Shown: positions 47,607 through 60,954, numbered from the stretch's first letter. The stretch: DNA of 64,000 nucleotides from Girardinichthys multiradiatus (GCF_021462225.1 NC_061798.1:26141320-26205319); one strand, 5' to 3'. The notes: generated by a model not told the origin, from the sequence alone. Program-made: numbers and translations.

Positions 47607-47850
47607 GGGGAGCGGCGTGGATGGAATGGCCTAACTGCAGTCCTGACCTCAACCCTATTTAACGCTTGTAAGATCAGCTTAGGCCTGCTGTTTGTGTCCG
47701 AGTGACCAAAACAGCTACAATGTCTTTACTTGGGAACGGGATGCTATCCCACAGCAGTGTGTGACCAGGCTGGTGACCAGTGTGAGGTGAAGGTACCAGC
47801 CTGTTGTGATTGTGTACGGTTCCTTCACACACTACTGAGACCCCTGTTTA
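47607..47850 (+). mobile_element. C-terminal fragment of another Tc1-like transposase
   Basis: CAGTCCTGACCTCAACCC near 47639 matches the region around the catalytic Glu. GGATGCTATCCCACAGCAGTG, then GACCAGGCTGGTGACCAG, gives a peptide like DAIPQQCVTRLVTSV with a frameshift. This is a different Tc1 family from the neighbours. Confidence 0.6.
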
Positions 47851-49120
47851 TTCAATAAATCAATTGTTAAAATGCCCACGTGTCTTCATTCTTTAAACAT
47901 CTTTCATCCAGACCAATAAACAGCATCCAGTTGCAGAATAAGCTCTTTAGTTTTGACAGAGAGGTTCTGGCAAGTTTTACATAGACAGAACCCACAAATA
48001 GATTTTATTTATAAAGCTAGCAATGTGTTAAGCCTTTTGGGTGTAAGTTTAAATAGCTAGAAACAAAATAGACATGCTTGTCTTGTAAAGTGACACGTGT
48101 TGGGAAATGGTTATACAGTGCAACTGAACTAAGGTATAATGTTCACAGCAACAGAACCTTTGGGTCTCGGTGGATTTGGCTTGCCTCCAATAAATTGCAT
48201 AAGATCCCATCAGATGAAATCTCTAGTCTGGCAACCAAATGAGCACCTCACTAATTGTTTGCTCTTCAGCTCTCAGCAAGATTATGTACTTTTTTCAGAG
48301 CAGCCAAATTAATTTTTAGTTTAACACATCTTAACAACCACTAAATGAAACTATTGTGGCAGATACAAATATGTTAATTAATTGTGTTGTATTTTAATTT
48401 ACTTCACTGTCAACCAGTGTTTAAGATCAAATGTTTTTATTGTGCTGCTGAGTTGGACCCAAACACACGCAGGAGGCAAGCTGAGTCATAATGAAGGATG
48501 TTTTTTTTTTTTTAAAATAGGACTTATAGTAAACAGTAGGATGCATGAATGACAGAGAGCAATCTGGTCAGACAAACAGTAGAAGGTTAACTTTATCATC
48601 TCTGCCCACAGATTTTCTAAGGGACTGAGATACAAGGGGGTTGTGATGGTCACTAAAAACATTGATATGTTGTCCTTAAGCCACTGGATTGTAAGAGTGA
48701 AATAAGAATTTCTCTAAAAGAATCTCTCTTTACTTTGGCATTTAGCAAATAAAAATAACTTGGGTAATGATTGACCTGAAACAGCATAAGTTTCCTTGGA
48801 TTTCATGTCAAACAGTAAGGAGAAACTGGTTGTATCGTTTTTGTGTCTGCATAACTGGTTTCAACTGTACCTGACACATCAGTAGTAACTGATTGGCATG
48901 TGTGTTACAAATTAATAACAATATTATTATTGAACTCCTTCTGGTCACTGATCTGTGTTTTTATCTGGTTTTTCCTGGTCTTCCTGGCAGTCGGATCACA
49001 TCCCATCCAGCTGTCTGTATTTGTGTTTTCACAACACAGGAGCATGTCTCTGTGGCCCATTCTCACACCTCCCCTCTCACACGCTCCACCTCACTCCAGT
49101 ATAATGACGATATAAAGGTT
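47851..49120. other. No recognised gene
   Basis: AT-rich unique DNA with a T-run at 48500-48513. GCTGAGTTGGACCCAAACACA near 48449 could be a scrap of an LTR end, but it has no partner or duplication. Confidence 0.45.
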
Positions 49121-49665
49121 TGTTTGGAGTGGACTCCAGAATGCAGACAGGCAGGCAGAGCGGTGGGGAGTAAAGGTTTTAATATAACAAAGAGAAAACT
49201 TACAGGAGGCTGGATGACACAGAGGCAGGCATGAACAATGGCTTCGGCATGGCAGCAATACAGGACATGGTCAGGCTTGGCATGCACAGCAGAAGGAATG
49301 TTTCCGCGAGGAGTAAACAGAACACCAGAGTATGTATGGGCAAGACACAGGCTAAAACAGAGAACTGATTGGCATGAAACAGATGAATCAGATGAAGCTG
49401 ATTACAGGCTGTGGCAGGAGTGAACACAAAACATGGCTGGGACTAAAACAGGAATACAAGGACATAATCAAACCTAAGAAACATAGCTATGACCAAACAT
49501 AAACTTAAATGCACTCAAAACAGAATACAAGAGAAATTAAACCTAAGGAAAGAACTAAAACACCACCTAGAAAACTGATCACAAACAGGATCCAAAAACA
49601 CAATTTGGAGAACATAAAGAAGACAAAACCTAAAACAAAAACTCAAACAGCCTCAAATCATGACA
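49121..49665 (-). mobile_element. Probable solo LTR, ends tentative
   Basis: Same strongly purine-rich plus strand as the other LTRs, ending AAATCATGACA. On the minus strand an ATTAAA lies near 49178. The left end TGTTTGGAGTGGAC is a guess, and the flanking pentamers (AGGTT, GAAGT) do not match. Confidence 0.5.
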
Positions 49666-50990
49666 GAAGTCTGAGCTAGTTATTTTTCCTTTACGAAAGC
49701 CAAATTAATGGTTTACATTTTCATACTTAAAAATGTTTCAATAGTCAAATGTGTCTACCCTACTTTGCAAACAACGCATGAACACATAGAAGTAGCTTCT
49801 CAGGAACTACTGCAGCACAGGCAGAGTTCTGATGTAGAAATTAGAAAATCTGACTCACACTTTAAACTATGAAAGCAGTGACCTGGACTCACAGAGGCGA
49901 GGAATACTGTGAGGATTTACATCAGAAGGCAAAAAAAAACATATGGAAAAGGGCAAAGACAAGCTTAAGAGAGTTAAAATGCCAAAAAGCTTCACAATCA
50001 TTCTGTAATTTATTTGCTAAGGCAAAACAAAAAAACAAGTTAGATTTTACTTAATTAACACCAAAACAGACCATAGATTTAGCTTAATTATATGTTTTTT
50101 AAATTGTATCCAAAGAGAGGATGCAGATTAATACATGACAGCTAAAAATTGGCTGAATAGATGTAAACCACACTTTGGAGATTTTTTGTAAAAAAAAAAT
50201 AAAAACCATGCATTGCTTTTCTTACATAAAGGTCAACATAATGCATTAACGTTTGTGGTTGTAACATGACAAAATGTGAAAATATTCAAGAGGTCTAAAA
50301 TAAAATACTTTTACAAGACTCTAAATGAGTAAACAAAAAATAATTAAATCTTTTTAGGGGTGCCATTTTCTGCACTTGGGATGAGATATCACACCATTAA
50401 CCCCCACCCTCTTACTCCCCACCCCCGCAACAACCCACCTTCATCCCACCACGCCTACGCCATAAATATTTCAAACTCCAATCTATATTCATTATAAAAC
50501 ACATGCTGAATGCAATATGCGGTTGTGAGGACACAGAGCTTTTATTTATTCATCTTATTTATTTATATTTCTTTCCTGAGGGCGAGACGTTGGTTTCTAT
50601 CCATTCTGTACTGATTGCTGGCTATTACAGAGCACTTAGAGCCTCCCTCCAACCAGCCGGGGGGGAACATGGGCCTCAAGAGAGACGCTTTTTACTACTA
50701 GGAAGTCTGTTTGTTGCCTACGTTTTTGTGAAGAGGTAGTGGGGACGTCGCAAAAGTAATTGTGAATTCAAATGTCTGCTGTAAAAAAGAAAGCTAGGAA
50801 AATAATTTTTTATGCACTAACTTGGTTCAAGTTTTCACTGAAAAATTTTTATTGATGTTTTATACTGTTAATAATCAGCTGCATCAAACTGAGTTTTCTC
50901 TGGGAAAATGTAGTTAAACATGGAGTTTTGTATACTCGGTCTTGAAATGTTAGAAGTGCTACTTTTCATCAACTTTATTCAAACCTCCAT
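49666..50990. other. No recognised gene
   Basis: AT-rich with a C-rich patch at 50400-50455. The segment 50580-50750 (CTGATTGCTGGCTATTACAG; CACTTAGAGCCTCCCTCCAA) may be repeat-derived but I cannot place it. Confidence 0.4.
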
Positions 50991-51857
50991 ACAATGCCCT
51001 CCAGAAAGTACTCATATCCAGCAAATACTTTCAGAAGTCACGTAGTTATTAAACAGTGCAAAGCTGTGTGTAAATTAACCTCATTATGAGTCCAGCTGAT
51101 TGTGAAGGCTTCAGAGGTTTATTAGAGAACGTCAGTGAACTAGCAGCATCATGAAGACCAAGGAACACAGAGGACAGGTCAGGGTTAAAGTTGTGGAGAA
51201 GTTTAAAGCAGAGTTAGGATAGAAAACAATATCACAAGCTTTGACCAACACACAGAGCATTGTTCAGTCAATCTGTGGGGGACCGAGTTGAAAACCACAC
51301 CATCCCCCAAAAATCTCAGGAACTACTGCAAAACTGCAAACCTACCTAGCTGTGCACTTCCAAAAATCTTGCCTTGAAAGAAGAGTGGCAAGAAGAAGGC
51401 CATTGTTGCAATAAAGCCAAAACAAGTCATGTTTACTGCAAGAGAATTGTTTAGATCGAAGCATTTTCTCTGTGTTCGAATGGCCCATTCCAAGATCAGA
51501 CCTGAATCCAAATGAGAATATGTGGCAATATTTGAAAATTGACAATCATAGATGTTCTCCATCATCAATGATGAAAGAGCAATGCGTAAAACAATTGTCT
51601 TTAGATGTGTGAAGCTGATAGAAACATCCCCTGAAAGACTTAAAGGATTGGTTCCTGAGGAATTAAACACTAATGTTTGCCACACTGAATAATCGAAAAT
51701 GTCAAAAGAAATTTCTTTTCAATCCACTGCATTCAATTACACAACTCTGTGTTGGTCTATCACATAAAATCTTCCTCACAAAAATGAACATAGAAGTTTG
51801 CGTTTAACTTCAACTGTGAACATTTTTAGAGCTTTGTGTAGCTTTGCAGAGCACTGT
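50991..51857 (+). mobile_element. Tc1-like relic with N-terminal remnant
   Basis: Ends in CAATGCCCTCCAGAAAGTAC at the left and TTTGCAGAGCACTGTA at the right, both diverged Tc1 termini. An ATG at 51151 opens MKTKEHRGQVRVKVVEKFKAELG before a stop, the start of the helix-turn-helix domain. Later blocks (CAGGAACTACTGCAAAACTG; GTGTTGGTCTATCACATAAAA) match the family. The catalytic region is scrambled. Confidence 0.7.
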
Positions 51858-53744
51858 AAACTTGTCAATACACCATACCATACATTAAGTACAAAACTAT
51901 ATTATTTAGATTATAATAACCCTATTTTTCCAAAAGCAGTTTCATGTTTTATTTCTGTTTTCTTTTCATTTTAATGTTTGTCCTCACAGTTTTTGCACTA
52001 ATTGCCCTCTTTCTTTCCCATATTTTCTGACCAAAATTTTATAGACATGCCCAAACAAGAACAGACTTTCCGTCTATTCTTTTCTGTTTTATCTCAGGAT
52101 CGGCTATCGGTCAGCACCGAAAGAAGGTAAATTACTAGAAACAAACTCCTTGAAGTTTTATAGCTAGAAACCCACAGAGCCACAGCAATGCCGCACAGGT
52201 CAGCTGTTCAAAGCAGTGGAATTCAGCCAATCCCAGTTGAGCAAATCAGTTCTGAGCTGTTTTTCTTCATTGATTTTACATGTATTTACCTTCTATGCAT
52301 GTCCAATAATGAAAGCAGTTTTTCTTTTACTCAATTTTGCTGTAGTGTTTAAAATAAAATACATCAAAACAGAATTTGGAAGCAAAAATACAATAAATTC
52401 AACTCTAAGACTAATGTTCCAAATATCTCTTTTTTCTAGCCTTGTTCTACTATATTCACCTGACCTCTTCAAATCTTTGTGGTTAATCTCCAGGGACTAG
52501 GCTTCACTGGAGCTTTTGTTTCAGCCGCATCAAGTGAAGCTGTTCATGGCAGCAAACCCGTGTCTCCTTGGTCTCCTGGGAATGTCTGTATGTTGTGGCA
52601 CTATAGAGGCTTGCAGGTCAACTCTGCAGCGTACACAGTACATGTTCTGCTCTGCTTAGATGTGGATGACCGCATCTTGTGGTACAAAACCATTAAGGTG
52701 TTCACAAGACTTTCTGTTTGAGGGTCTATGAGGCCATGTTTGTGGGACTTTGTGAAGAACGTATTTTTGTGGAAGCAGAGCAAAGCGAAAGTATAAGCAA
52801 ACAAAACGTCCACCTAGAGCCCCCAAACCACCAGGGGCTACAGAAATTCTCACACAGAATATACATTTCAAAACCTCAGATTTGGTTATCAGAAATGAGC
52901 CTACTTTTATACTTGAACCCAAAGTTTTAGAATGTGGAATTTATATAGAATTTATTTTACTATGTTTCATTGTTTATTGTTCATTTATGTTCATTTATTA
53001 ATCGCTTGCCCCTTCTTTCCTCAGTCTGTAAAGAACCACCCATCAAATTCCTTGACATTCTTTGAAAGAACAGAGAAATTTGCTCGTTTACTGGAGGGAA
53101 GAAGAACAAGAAAGTTCTTTCTGGCCAGGAAATTTCATAGTTTACAAGAAACTGAAATGAAGAACTCCTAGAAAGCCCTCATAGGCTCCTCCCGGTGCAA
53201 CCTCATCAGTGTAGCATATTCCAAACAATGACCCAATGGCTGCCAAACACCACAATAAACAAGTCTTTCTAGATTATGTGTTGAGAATACCCTGCAAGAA
53301 CTCATAAACCATGACTGCAAGAACAGAATTAAGTTCTTTTTTCATGCAGCCCAGGGAGAAACAACACATTTCTCTGTTCTTGCAGAGTATGTATCAGCCT
53401 TGACAGTTTATAACAATCTGTTCATGTGAGCTGTAGCTTCATTATTACGACCAGACATATGTCTCTCCACCTTAACTTGATATTAAATGACTTTGGGTCG
53501 TTTCAACGCCCAATTTACCTCTGATATTCTCTCACTGTTAAGGTACTGCATCATCCTGTATATAAAAAAAAAACACTTCCTTTTCTGTTCATTCAAAAAT
53601 TGGACATTGTCTCATTTAATCACTACAGTCTGTCTCGCTCCTATTGTTGTAATTTATAGAGTACCTTAGAACATGTTTAATGTTTAAACAAGAAAACAAG
53701 TTTTAAATGTATATCTAGAACATGGTTTTCTAATAAAATAAAAC
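51858..53744. other. No recognised gene
   Basis: Unique AT-rich DNA. Open frames at 52216-52500, 52479-52721 and 52656-52922 show no domain. An A-run lies at 53563-53572. Confidence 0.45.
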
Positions 53745-54735
53745 TTAGATTAGGGTATTTTGGGCATCATTTTAAAAGCTTCTCACAATAGTTTGCAGGA
53801 ATTTTGGCCAATTCCTGCTGACAGAAACAGTGTAACGGAGTCATGTGTGTAGCCTGGCTTGCTCACACACCTTTTTAGCTCTGTCTACTAATTTCCTATC
53901 AGGGTGAGATCAGGGCTTTGTGATGGCCACTTCAAAACATTGGCCTTGTATGCTTCAAGCCACTTGTTACCTATTTGAAGGTATAATTGGGTTCATTGTA
54001 ATGTTCATTTCATTGTCCCATTTGTACCCAATCTTTACCTTCATGGCTGACATTTTGAGATATTATTTTAATACTTTCACATTATGTTCTTTCCTCATTA
54101 TGCCATTTAATTTGGGCAATATATCAGTCCCTCCTGCAGCAAAACACCTTGACAACATGATGCTGCCACCCCCATACTTCACAGGTGGGATGGTGTTTTG
54201 AAAACTGGAAGCTTACATTTTTCCTCCAAATGTAACAAACACTTTTATTTTGCCTTCATCAGACCAGAGAATATTTCTGAGTACATTTGTAAACAATATT
54301 CTGCCTTTTTTTGTTGCTTTTGGAGTAACGGCTTGTTCCTCACTAATTGGCCTTTCAGCCTGTCAGTACATGACTCCTTTCCCTGTGGAAAAAAACACGA
54401 GGTCTTTGGCTTCTGTTGTAGCGTAGGCATTTATATTTTACACCAAAGCATGTTAATCTCTGGTAAAAAGGAACCCATTTTGAACAGTAGGATGGCTGGA
54501 CATTCCATGTTGTTTAGACTTCCATTTAAATGTTTGAACATGGCACCTTCTGGGGTTTGTATATTGTACCCATAGATGAACCAGAGGTTCATCAATTCTC
54601 TTCCTGATATCTTAACTGATTTTCTTTTTTTCCCAATGTCACACAAGCAGGTAGTGGGTTTGAGGTTTTACCTTTAATTACATCCGAAGGTGTGTGTCCA
54701 ATTAACTCAAATGTTGTAAATTATGATGCTTACAA
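53745..54735 (-). mobile_element. Tc1-like relic, minus orientation
   Basis: CACCTTGACAACATGATGCTGCC at about 54147, then CACTTCACAGGTGGGATGGT and CATCAGACCAGAGAATATTT, are complements of familiar transposase segments around the first catalytic residues. The region 53890-53950 fits a neighbouring block. Frames are broken and termini are not clear. Confidence 0.6.
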
Positions 54736-57700
54736 AAGCTTGACATTATCAACTGGCCTTTCTCAAAAGCATAGTGGTCTTGGTGTATGTCAATATTTGA
54801 ATTTAAAGAAATAATAAAAATAGTTATTATTCTGGCCTTAGACAAAAATAAATAATTTTGATGACCTAAAACAAGATATGTTTTAATGTCAAACAGTGAC
54901 AAAAAATGTTATTTGTCTATGTGCATTTAATAGTGTGCATTTAAATATCTAATTTCTACTGTAATTTACATAGTGGTGACTCAAAGGCCATTTGCCTGCC
55001 ATTGACAAAAGAAGTTAGGAGAAAACCCTTAAACTTCCTGAAGTATAGGAAATTCTGTAATTATTTCTTTAAAACTTAAAATTGTTTTGAACAACTAGTG
55101 GAGAACTTTTTTTAATGGATTTTTCAGAAGGACTGAAGGATCTGTGGAAAATTCACTTCTCAAAGCTTGTCTAACGTGGCTTTTTATGGCTACACCTTTA
55201 ACGTGTTTTGCATATTTACATTTATTTGTTTTACATGTGTACAGATGTCTGTCAAAGACCTGAAAAGACTTATTATACAAATCCCAAAAGCACAGGAACA
55301 TGATCCTATTTTAAATAGTATTTTACTGTTGCAAAATTGTGTGTAGAATAGTATGGACATAGAAAGAGTCAACATCCTCTAACAACTCTGTGTGTTCCTA
55401 ATGGACCTTTATTGACTGTCAGCATGAAACCACAGTGAGTATTCCTTGTCTCCACACACTGGAGCTCTTTCTCTGGTGTTATGGATAAGTGTCGATACCT
55501 CCGCCTTTGCTCAAACGCATCCCCTCAGAGTTAGAGCATCCGTCCGCTGCCTCCTTTCCTCCTCATCCTCCTTCCTCTGCCTTTATCCCTCCATCTCACC
55601 TATTGATTGAACTAATAATGTGTTTTCAGCCGCAGATTAATGGCACATTATCCTAACGAGGGTGTCTGAGGGGACAGGACGTGAGGGAGAGTGTTAGAGA
55701 TGATGCTCTTTAATTGGTACACAGACCAATTTGTGTGCCAAAGTTTTCTAGTGAGGTTTTTAAGACTGGTAATGAGAGTAAATGGAAATATTTTTAGACT
55801 TTATATCAAATAATAATTTGCTTTCCCATTAAAATGTTATCTCTAAATGCACATAAGTCATTCTGAATGATGCTACTGGCCTTTTCTTTTTGATGAAGTG
55901 CTTTGCTTAAATCTAGACTGAAGCAGAAAATGCAACAGACATTATTGTTAGTGAACTATATAGACTGAATGTTCTCCTGCTTTTTTGGAGTACCTATCAG
56001 TTGTCCTGACGTACTTATCAGTAATTTAGGACTAAATACATCATTCTTGGAAACAATCTTGGGACTATAGGCTTTTGCATTTGTAAATTTGCATTTGTTT
56101 AAATAAAAAATGCAAAGCTTAATGATGAAATGCCATCTAAATTATAAGGAAATTAGCCTGTAAAACACATTTTATGCATGTTAAAACAAAGAAAGACATG
56201 TCTTAACCCATATAAAAATAAACAACAAAGTTTTGACTGCACCTACTTGCAAGATTAGATGTAACTTATGCCGTTCAAAATTAATTGATTAAAAGTTGTG
56301 CGCTTTTACTCCTACGCAACTTGCCTTGCAATTAACTTTTGGACACGTTCCAGTCTTGTCTCATTTTCTCTCATCTTTGCACTTTTATCTCACTCTACAT
56401 CACTTTCTATTATCGGATTTTATCCCCACTGGCATCTTTCAGTTTCCTCCAGCAATTTGCATGGATGTGTGGTGGTAAAGGGGAGGGGGGGTTCAAATAG
56501 GCAGATCAATAGGCCATCTAGCAGCCCTTTAGACTAACACATACACAGGCATTGCATTTCAGGTTTCCACCTCTAACTAATAGCTTGTTGTTTACTGAAC
56601 AAAATGCTGCATCAGGTAGTTTCGGTCTCGGATTTCCCTCCAGTGCTTTGGGACACCTGGGGGAATCCACTCAGAGAACGGGTGTCAGTGTCAGCCACAG
56701 CTGGCACAACCATGTCCTTAAATGTTTTTTGTGCTTTACTAAAGAGCTGTAAGAATAAGACTTCATCAAATTAAACCTTTTTGTACTTTGACTTGCGTAA
56801 ACGCAAATGATCCGTCCTATCATCTTGGGCGATGACCTCTGTCAGATGACAGGGAGAGGTCAAGAGAGGTTAAAGAAATGGGTGAGCCAACCAAGGGGCC
56901 CCCAGCAAGTCATGCACAAAAGGTCTACACTGAGACACACTTGGAGTTGCTCTTCACCTCCTTTTCTTCTCAGGAAACAACGGGGACCCCGCCTACAGTG
57001 AAGCACAGACCCATGCAGCAATACAAACTAGACCATAGTTTTTCCAACACAAACACACACTCATCAAGCGGTTCTCTCCCTGCCTTCCCACTCCCTCCCT
57101 CATAGCACGCTCTCCCTCCTCGGCCCCCGTTCATTCAGACATAATCAACACAGTCGGGCTTCAGTGCACAGATTACATTAATGAGCTATGGCAAGGCAGG
57201 AGGCGAGAGGAAAGCACAGTGAGAGTGGGAGAGGGACGATGGAGTGACAAAACGAAAAGAGTTGAGTGGTAGAAGCAATTAGCGCTACTTAAGTAGCAGT
57301 GCTCTGAGTTAATGTGCAAAGTTAAATAAATCATGTTTTAAATGATTTGTCTCTGTTATTCAAGCGACGAAAGCTGATGCTTTCTAGATGGCGTTATCTT
57401 CTCCAATAAGCGCAAGGTAATTGTTGATAATACACCATTGTGCCACACCTTATAGCTCGACACTCTGCCAAAATGTCTGAGTAGACGCAGGGGATTGTGG
57501 GTACAGAGGAGTAATGAATATTGAAAACATAAGAGAGGCTGACGTTCATAACAGGCTTCTTATCTATGGTAAACCAGCATGCCTGCACTCTGTCTTTGAA
57601 TCCAACACAGAAAAAAATAATTCCTGTTTTAAGGTTTAATAACAAATGCAAGTCCTTGTTATTTTTAAATAACACTCTGATGAGCTACCAGCAAACATGG

Positions 57701-58227
57701 AAGGGTTAAGTGTGGTGACAATAGTAGGTTCAATGTTAATACTGATAACGTCATCCACTTTAAACCTTTTTAGAACCGACAACATGTAACAAATTGGTAG
57801 ATTATAGATCAAACTCTGCTTCAAGCACAAGTTGCCTCTTTTTTATTCTGTTATGCAAGATGAGAGCGCGGTGATTTTCTGAATGCATGAGTGCAAGAGG
57901 AGCACAAATCTACATTCAGTCTGGAGGAAATTGCGAAAGTTTGTTAAGCAGCAAAAAGAAGCCAAACTAAAACTAAATTTGTGATGCAGTGTTAAACTAA
58001 CATTTCTGACAAATGGTTTTGCTCTTTAAAAAAAAAGAAAATCATTAAATTATTTTAAATTCTTTCTTCTAAATTCAGAGACGTATGAATATCTAATTAG
58101 ATTTTTCCCTTAATTGCCTAAACTCATCATTCATTATTATTATTATTAATTATTATTATTATTAATTATCTTTCTTACAAAACAGTCTGACTACCCATAG
58201 TAAAGTGGGCTGTCAGACTATTTTAAC

Positions 58228-58266
<39 letters not shown>

Positions 58267-59927
58267 TAAACAGCAGAAGGCACACAGATCAGCTTGTGTA
58301 TCTTTTAACCACCTGTGTTTTACTTTTTGTTGTTTTTAACCCATCTGTCCTATTTTTATTTTAAATGTTTGATAACATATTTTTATCTGCCTCCTCTTGT
58401 TTTGTGTATTGATCTTATTGTATTAAGATGTTTACTATACTTTAATCTGAAATGGTTACACTTTTCTCCTTTTTTGCAATTTGTATTTACTTTTTTGATT
58501 TCTTAGCTTTACCTTGTTCAGCACTTTTAGTTTTACTTGTGTTTGAAAAGAGCTTTATATAAATAAAGATGACTTGATTTATATCTTAACGTATGAATCA
58601 TATTTGCCTAGAGCAAGAAAAGTTTTCCTTTGTGCACAATGATCTATGTTTCATAGATTGCTGCCGAAATTGGAATTAGATGCACTTCCTCATAACAACT
58701 CATAGGATTAGCCTCACCCTTTTTCTGCATCTATCAGCCTTTCCCAGCATGGATCAGCAGCTTCCCGTATTTACTAAGCAAGGTAAATAGTTATGATCAT
58801 CGAGCTTCTCTTCTGACATATTGCACATTGCATAATTAATACATGCAGATGTAATGCAGCTGCATTCACGCAGAAATGTTGACAGGCATAAGTTTCAGAA
58901 GTGACTTTAACTGTAACAGTAACCTATTGTTGTATAATTAGATGAGACAGTATTTTACTCATTTATGTCAAATGTCGCATTTAAATGTATATTTTAATTG
59001 ATTTTCCACAGTTTCATTATATTTGTACTTTTCATTATATTTTTCTAAGTTCATAAATCCAGAACTGCTTTCAGCAGTATTTAGTAATCATATATTCTAA
59101 CTTGTCAGGAATATTTTTGAAAAAAGGTGAACCTACAAACAATGAAGGGTTAATAACTATTCCAACTGTTAAGACAATTTGTAAAAATATTTAGCTTGTT
59201 TAAATCTTTGTAGCTCAGGTTTACTTGTTTTTTTTTTTTGTATTTTCCACTTGAATTATAATGTAAAAATTGCAAAGGGATGTAAAGACACAATTGCATT
59301 AAATTACTCAACTTCATATTATTCCTAAAGCTGTTTTTTTTTCTCAAAAAACTGAATTAATTCAGTAAAGCTCATTTTTTCAGCTGTTTTAATAGCAGTT
59401 TTCAGGTGTAATGAACCTTATGGCAAAGTGGAATAAAGTAAGAACAGATATTTAGAAAGAAAATAAAACACATGCTTAAAACTAAATAAGATGTAAATTA
59501 CATTCGTTTAAATACATAACTTTAGTAATAAAAAAAAATCATGACAGAAAACGCATGCAGATAGGCTATTGTAATAATTTCTTTGGTGGCTTAGGCTGCA
59601 GTTGTTGATAATAAAATAATAAAAAAAATACTAGTATGCGGTAAACAATGACGTAACTGGTAGTGTTTTAGACCTTCTTCTTGGTTATCATTTATATAAC
59701 CTGTTGTTTTGTACAAAAGGTTCGGCGTCAGGCCTTTTCTTCAACTAGAAATAAATAATGCGGAATATGCGTATTCGTGATAGGAAAGTATCTTGCAGTC
59801 TCCATTAAAAATTATAATAATTTTAATAAAACGTTTTGGCCACTAAATGTCTTAAACGCTCCAAAACCTCGGCAACAAAGCCACAACAAAGAGTGTCCCT
59901 TTCACACAGGAAGCCGTTAAAAATCCG
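54736..59927. other. Downstream flank of hmx4, no gene recognised
   Basis: Unique DNA nearest the hmx genes. Two trinucleotide tracts (ATT at about 58131-58166, AAT at about 58228-58264) flank a short unique piece. TTTATATAAATAAAGATGAC near 58553 looks like a LINE or SINE tail. Repeat-free segments at 55545-55745 and 57120-57330 are plausible regulatory elements. ATTAAA on the minus strand at 59822-59827 could serve hmx4 polyadenylation. Confidence 0.5.
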
Positions 59928-60910
59928 TCATACATCCCCATCATACAGGCTGAAGTATTTGCTGGCGTTAGAAAAGCAGAGGTAAGGTGTGCTACTCCCC
60001 GGGTACACCAGTGGCAGGGGCATGGGCAGCAGACATCTACCCAGCAGGTTGCTCTCTTTATACAAGGCCGGCAGATGCCCCACCGCCACCGGTTTCCCAG
60101 CCTCGGGGAAATCGCTAACCGGTCCGTCGATCTCGGTGGAGATCTGGCGCTTCAGTTTATTCCTGCGGTTCTGAAACCATATTTTCACCTGGGTCTCTGT
60201 CAGCTGCAGAGAGCTGGCCAGGCATGCGCGCTCCGCGCTGCTCAGGTAGCGTTTCATGTCGAAGGTAGACTCCAACTGGAAAATCTGTCTCTTGGAAAAA
60301 ATTGTGCGCGTCTTCTTTTTCGTCACTATTTTGCTCTTCTTGTTGGGGCTCTCTCCTCTGTGGGGGTCAATGGATGCCACTGGTGCAGCAGCCGTGGCAA
60401 TGGTGGTGATGGAGCCGCTGTCGTCGCAGCTGCTGTCCCCGCTCTCGAAGCGCGTCTCTGCCGCCTTCCCCTGGTTCCCGCAGCTGATGATGACCGACTC
60501 TGCTGCTCCGTTGGAGCTTCTCATCAGCTCTGCAAATTCAGTAAAACTCACTTAAACAGATCTTCCTAGTTTCCCCAATCAGTCTGACTGTAATATCATC
60601 AAAAATAAAGTAAAATCTCCACACTTCTCTTACCACTTTGGCTCAGCCTGTTACCCGAGTCCGGCCTCTGCTCTGGGACCGCTTCATCCTGCTGCCCGGT
60701 GGGATGACAGCTGTCACAGCTTGTCTTTAGGTTCAGGATGTTGTCAATAGTGAACTTTAGAGAGGCGGTGGGTCGACATTGTGCTTCTTCTCTGTTCATA
60801 TTCTCCTGTATGAACAAACTCTGAACCGGGACGTTATTCTCTCCGCTGGCGGTGGGACGGTCCTCGCACCATAGCAGCAGCCACTGAGCAGACACCGCTG
60901 AGGTCTGCAT
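59928..60910 (-). CDS. hmx4: HMX-class homeobox protein Hmx4 (SOHo type)
   Basis: DNA-binding transcription factor of the HMX/NK5 class, acting in the nucleus; the class is known for roles in sensory organs, eye and cranial neurons. The gene has two exons: 60634-60910 and 59928-60529, with a 104-bp intron. The donor is AAAGTG|GTAAGAG and the acceptor TTTGCAG|AG, phase 1, giving 292 residues. [11 protein letters not shown] (residues 51-61) is the N-terminal HMX-family motif. The homeodomain spans about residues 163-222, with [16 protein letters not shown] and [10 protein letters not shown] (Gln at position 50). FSKRQIF, SSAERAC and the C-terminus [10 protein letters not shown] favour Hmx4/SOHo over Hmx1, 2 or 3, from memory. 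The start ATG at 60908-60910 opens the exon-1 frame. hmx1 lies 1.15 kb upstream on the same strand. Confidence 0.93.
60530..60633 (-). other. hmx4: hmx4 intron, 104 bp
   Basis: On the minus strand it begins GTAAGAG and ends ACTGAATTTGCAG. It splits a Glu codon after its first base. An unspliced reading would start at a spurious ATG (60549-60551) inside the intron. The phase equals that of the hmx1 intron, supporting shared ancestry of the two genes. Confidence 0.88.
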
Positions 60911-60954
60911 GCGCTGTTACTACTCACCAAGGAGGGAGCGCTTGGTCCTCTCTG

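Noticed and set aside
13020..49665. LTR elements as SINEs or DNA transposons
   Set aside because: TG...CA ends, 5-bp duplications and the TATA then polyadenylation order favour LTRs in the three best copies, although the class is not proven.
60075..60569. Plus-strand 164-codon frame over hmx4
   Set aside because: It is antisense to the homeobox coding exon and has no features of its own.
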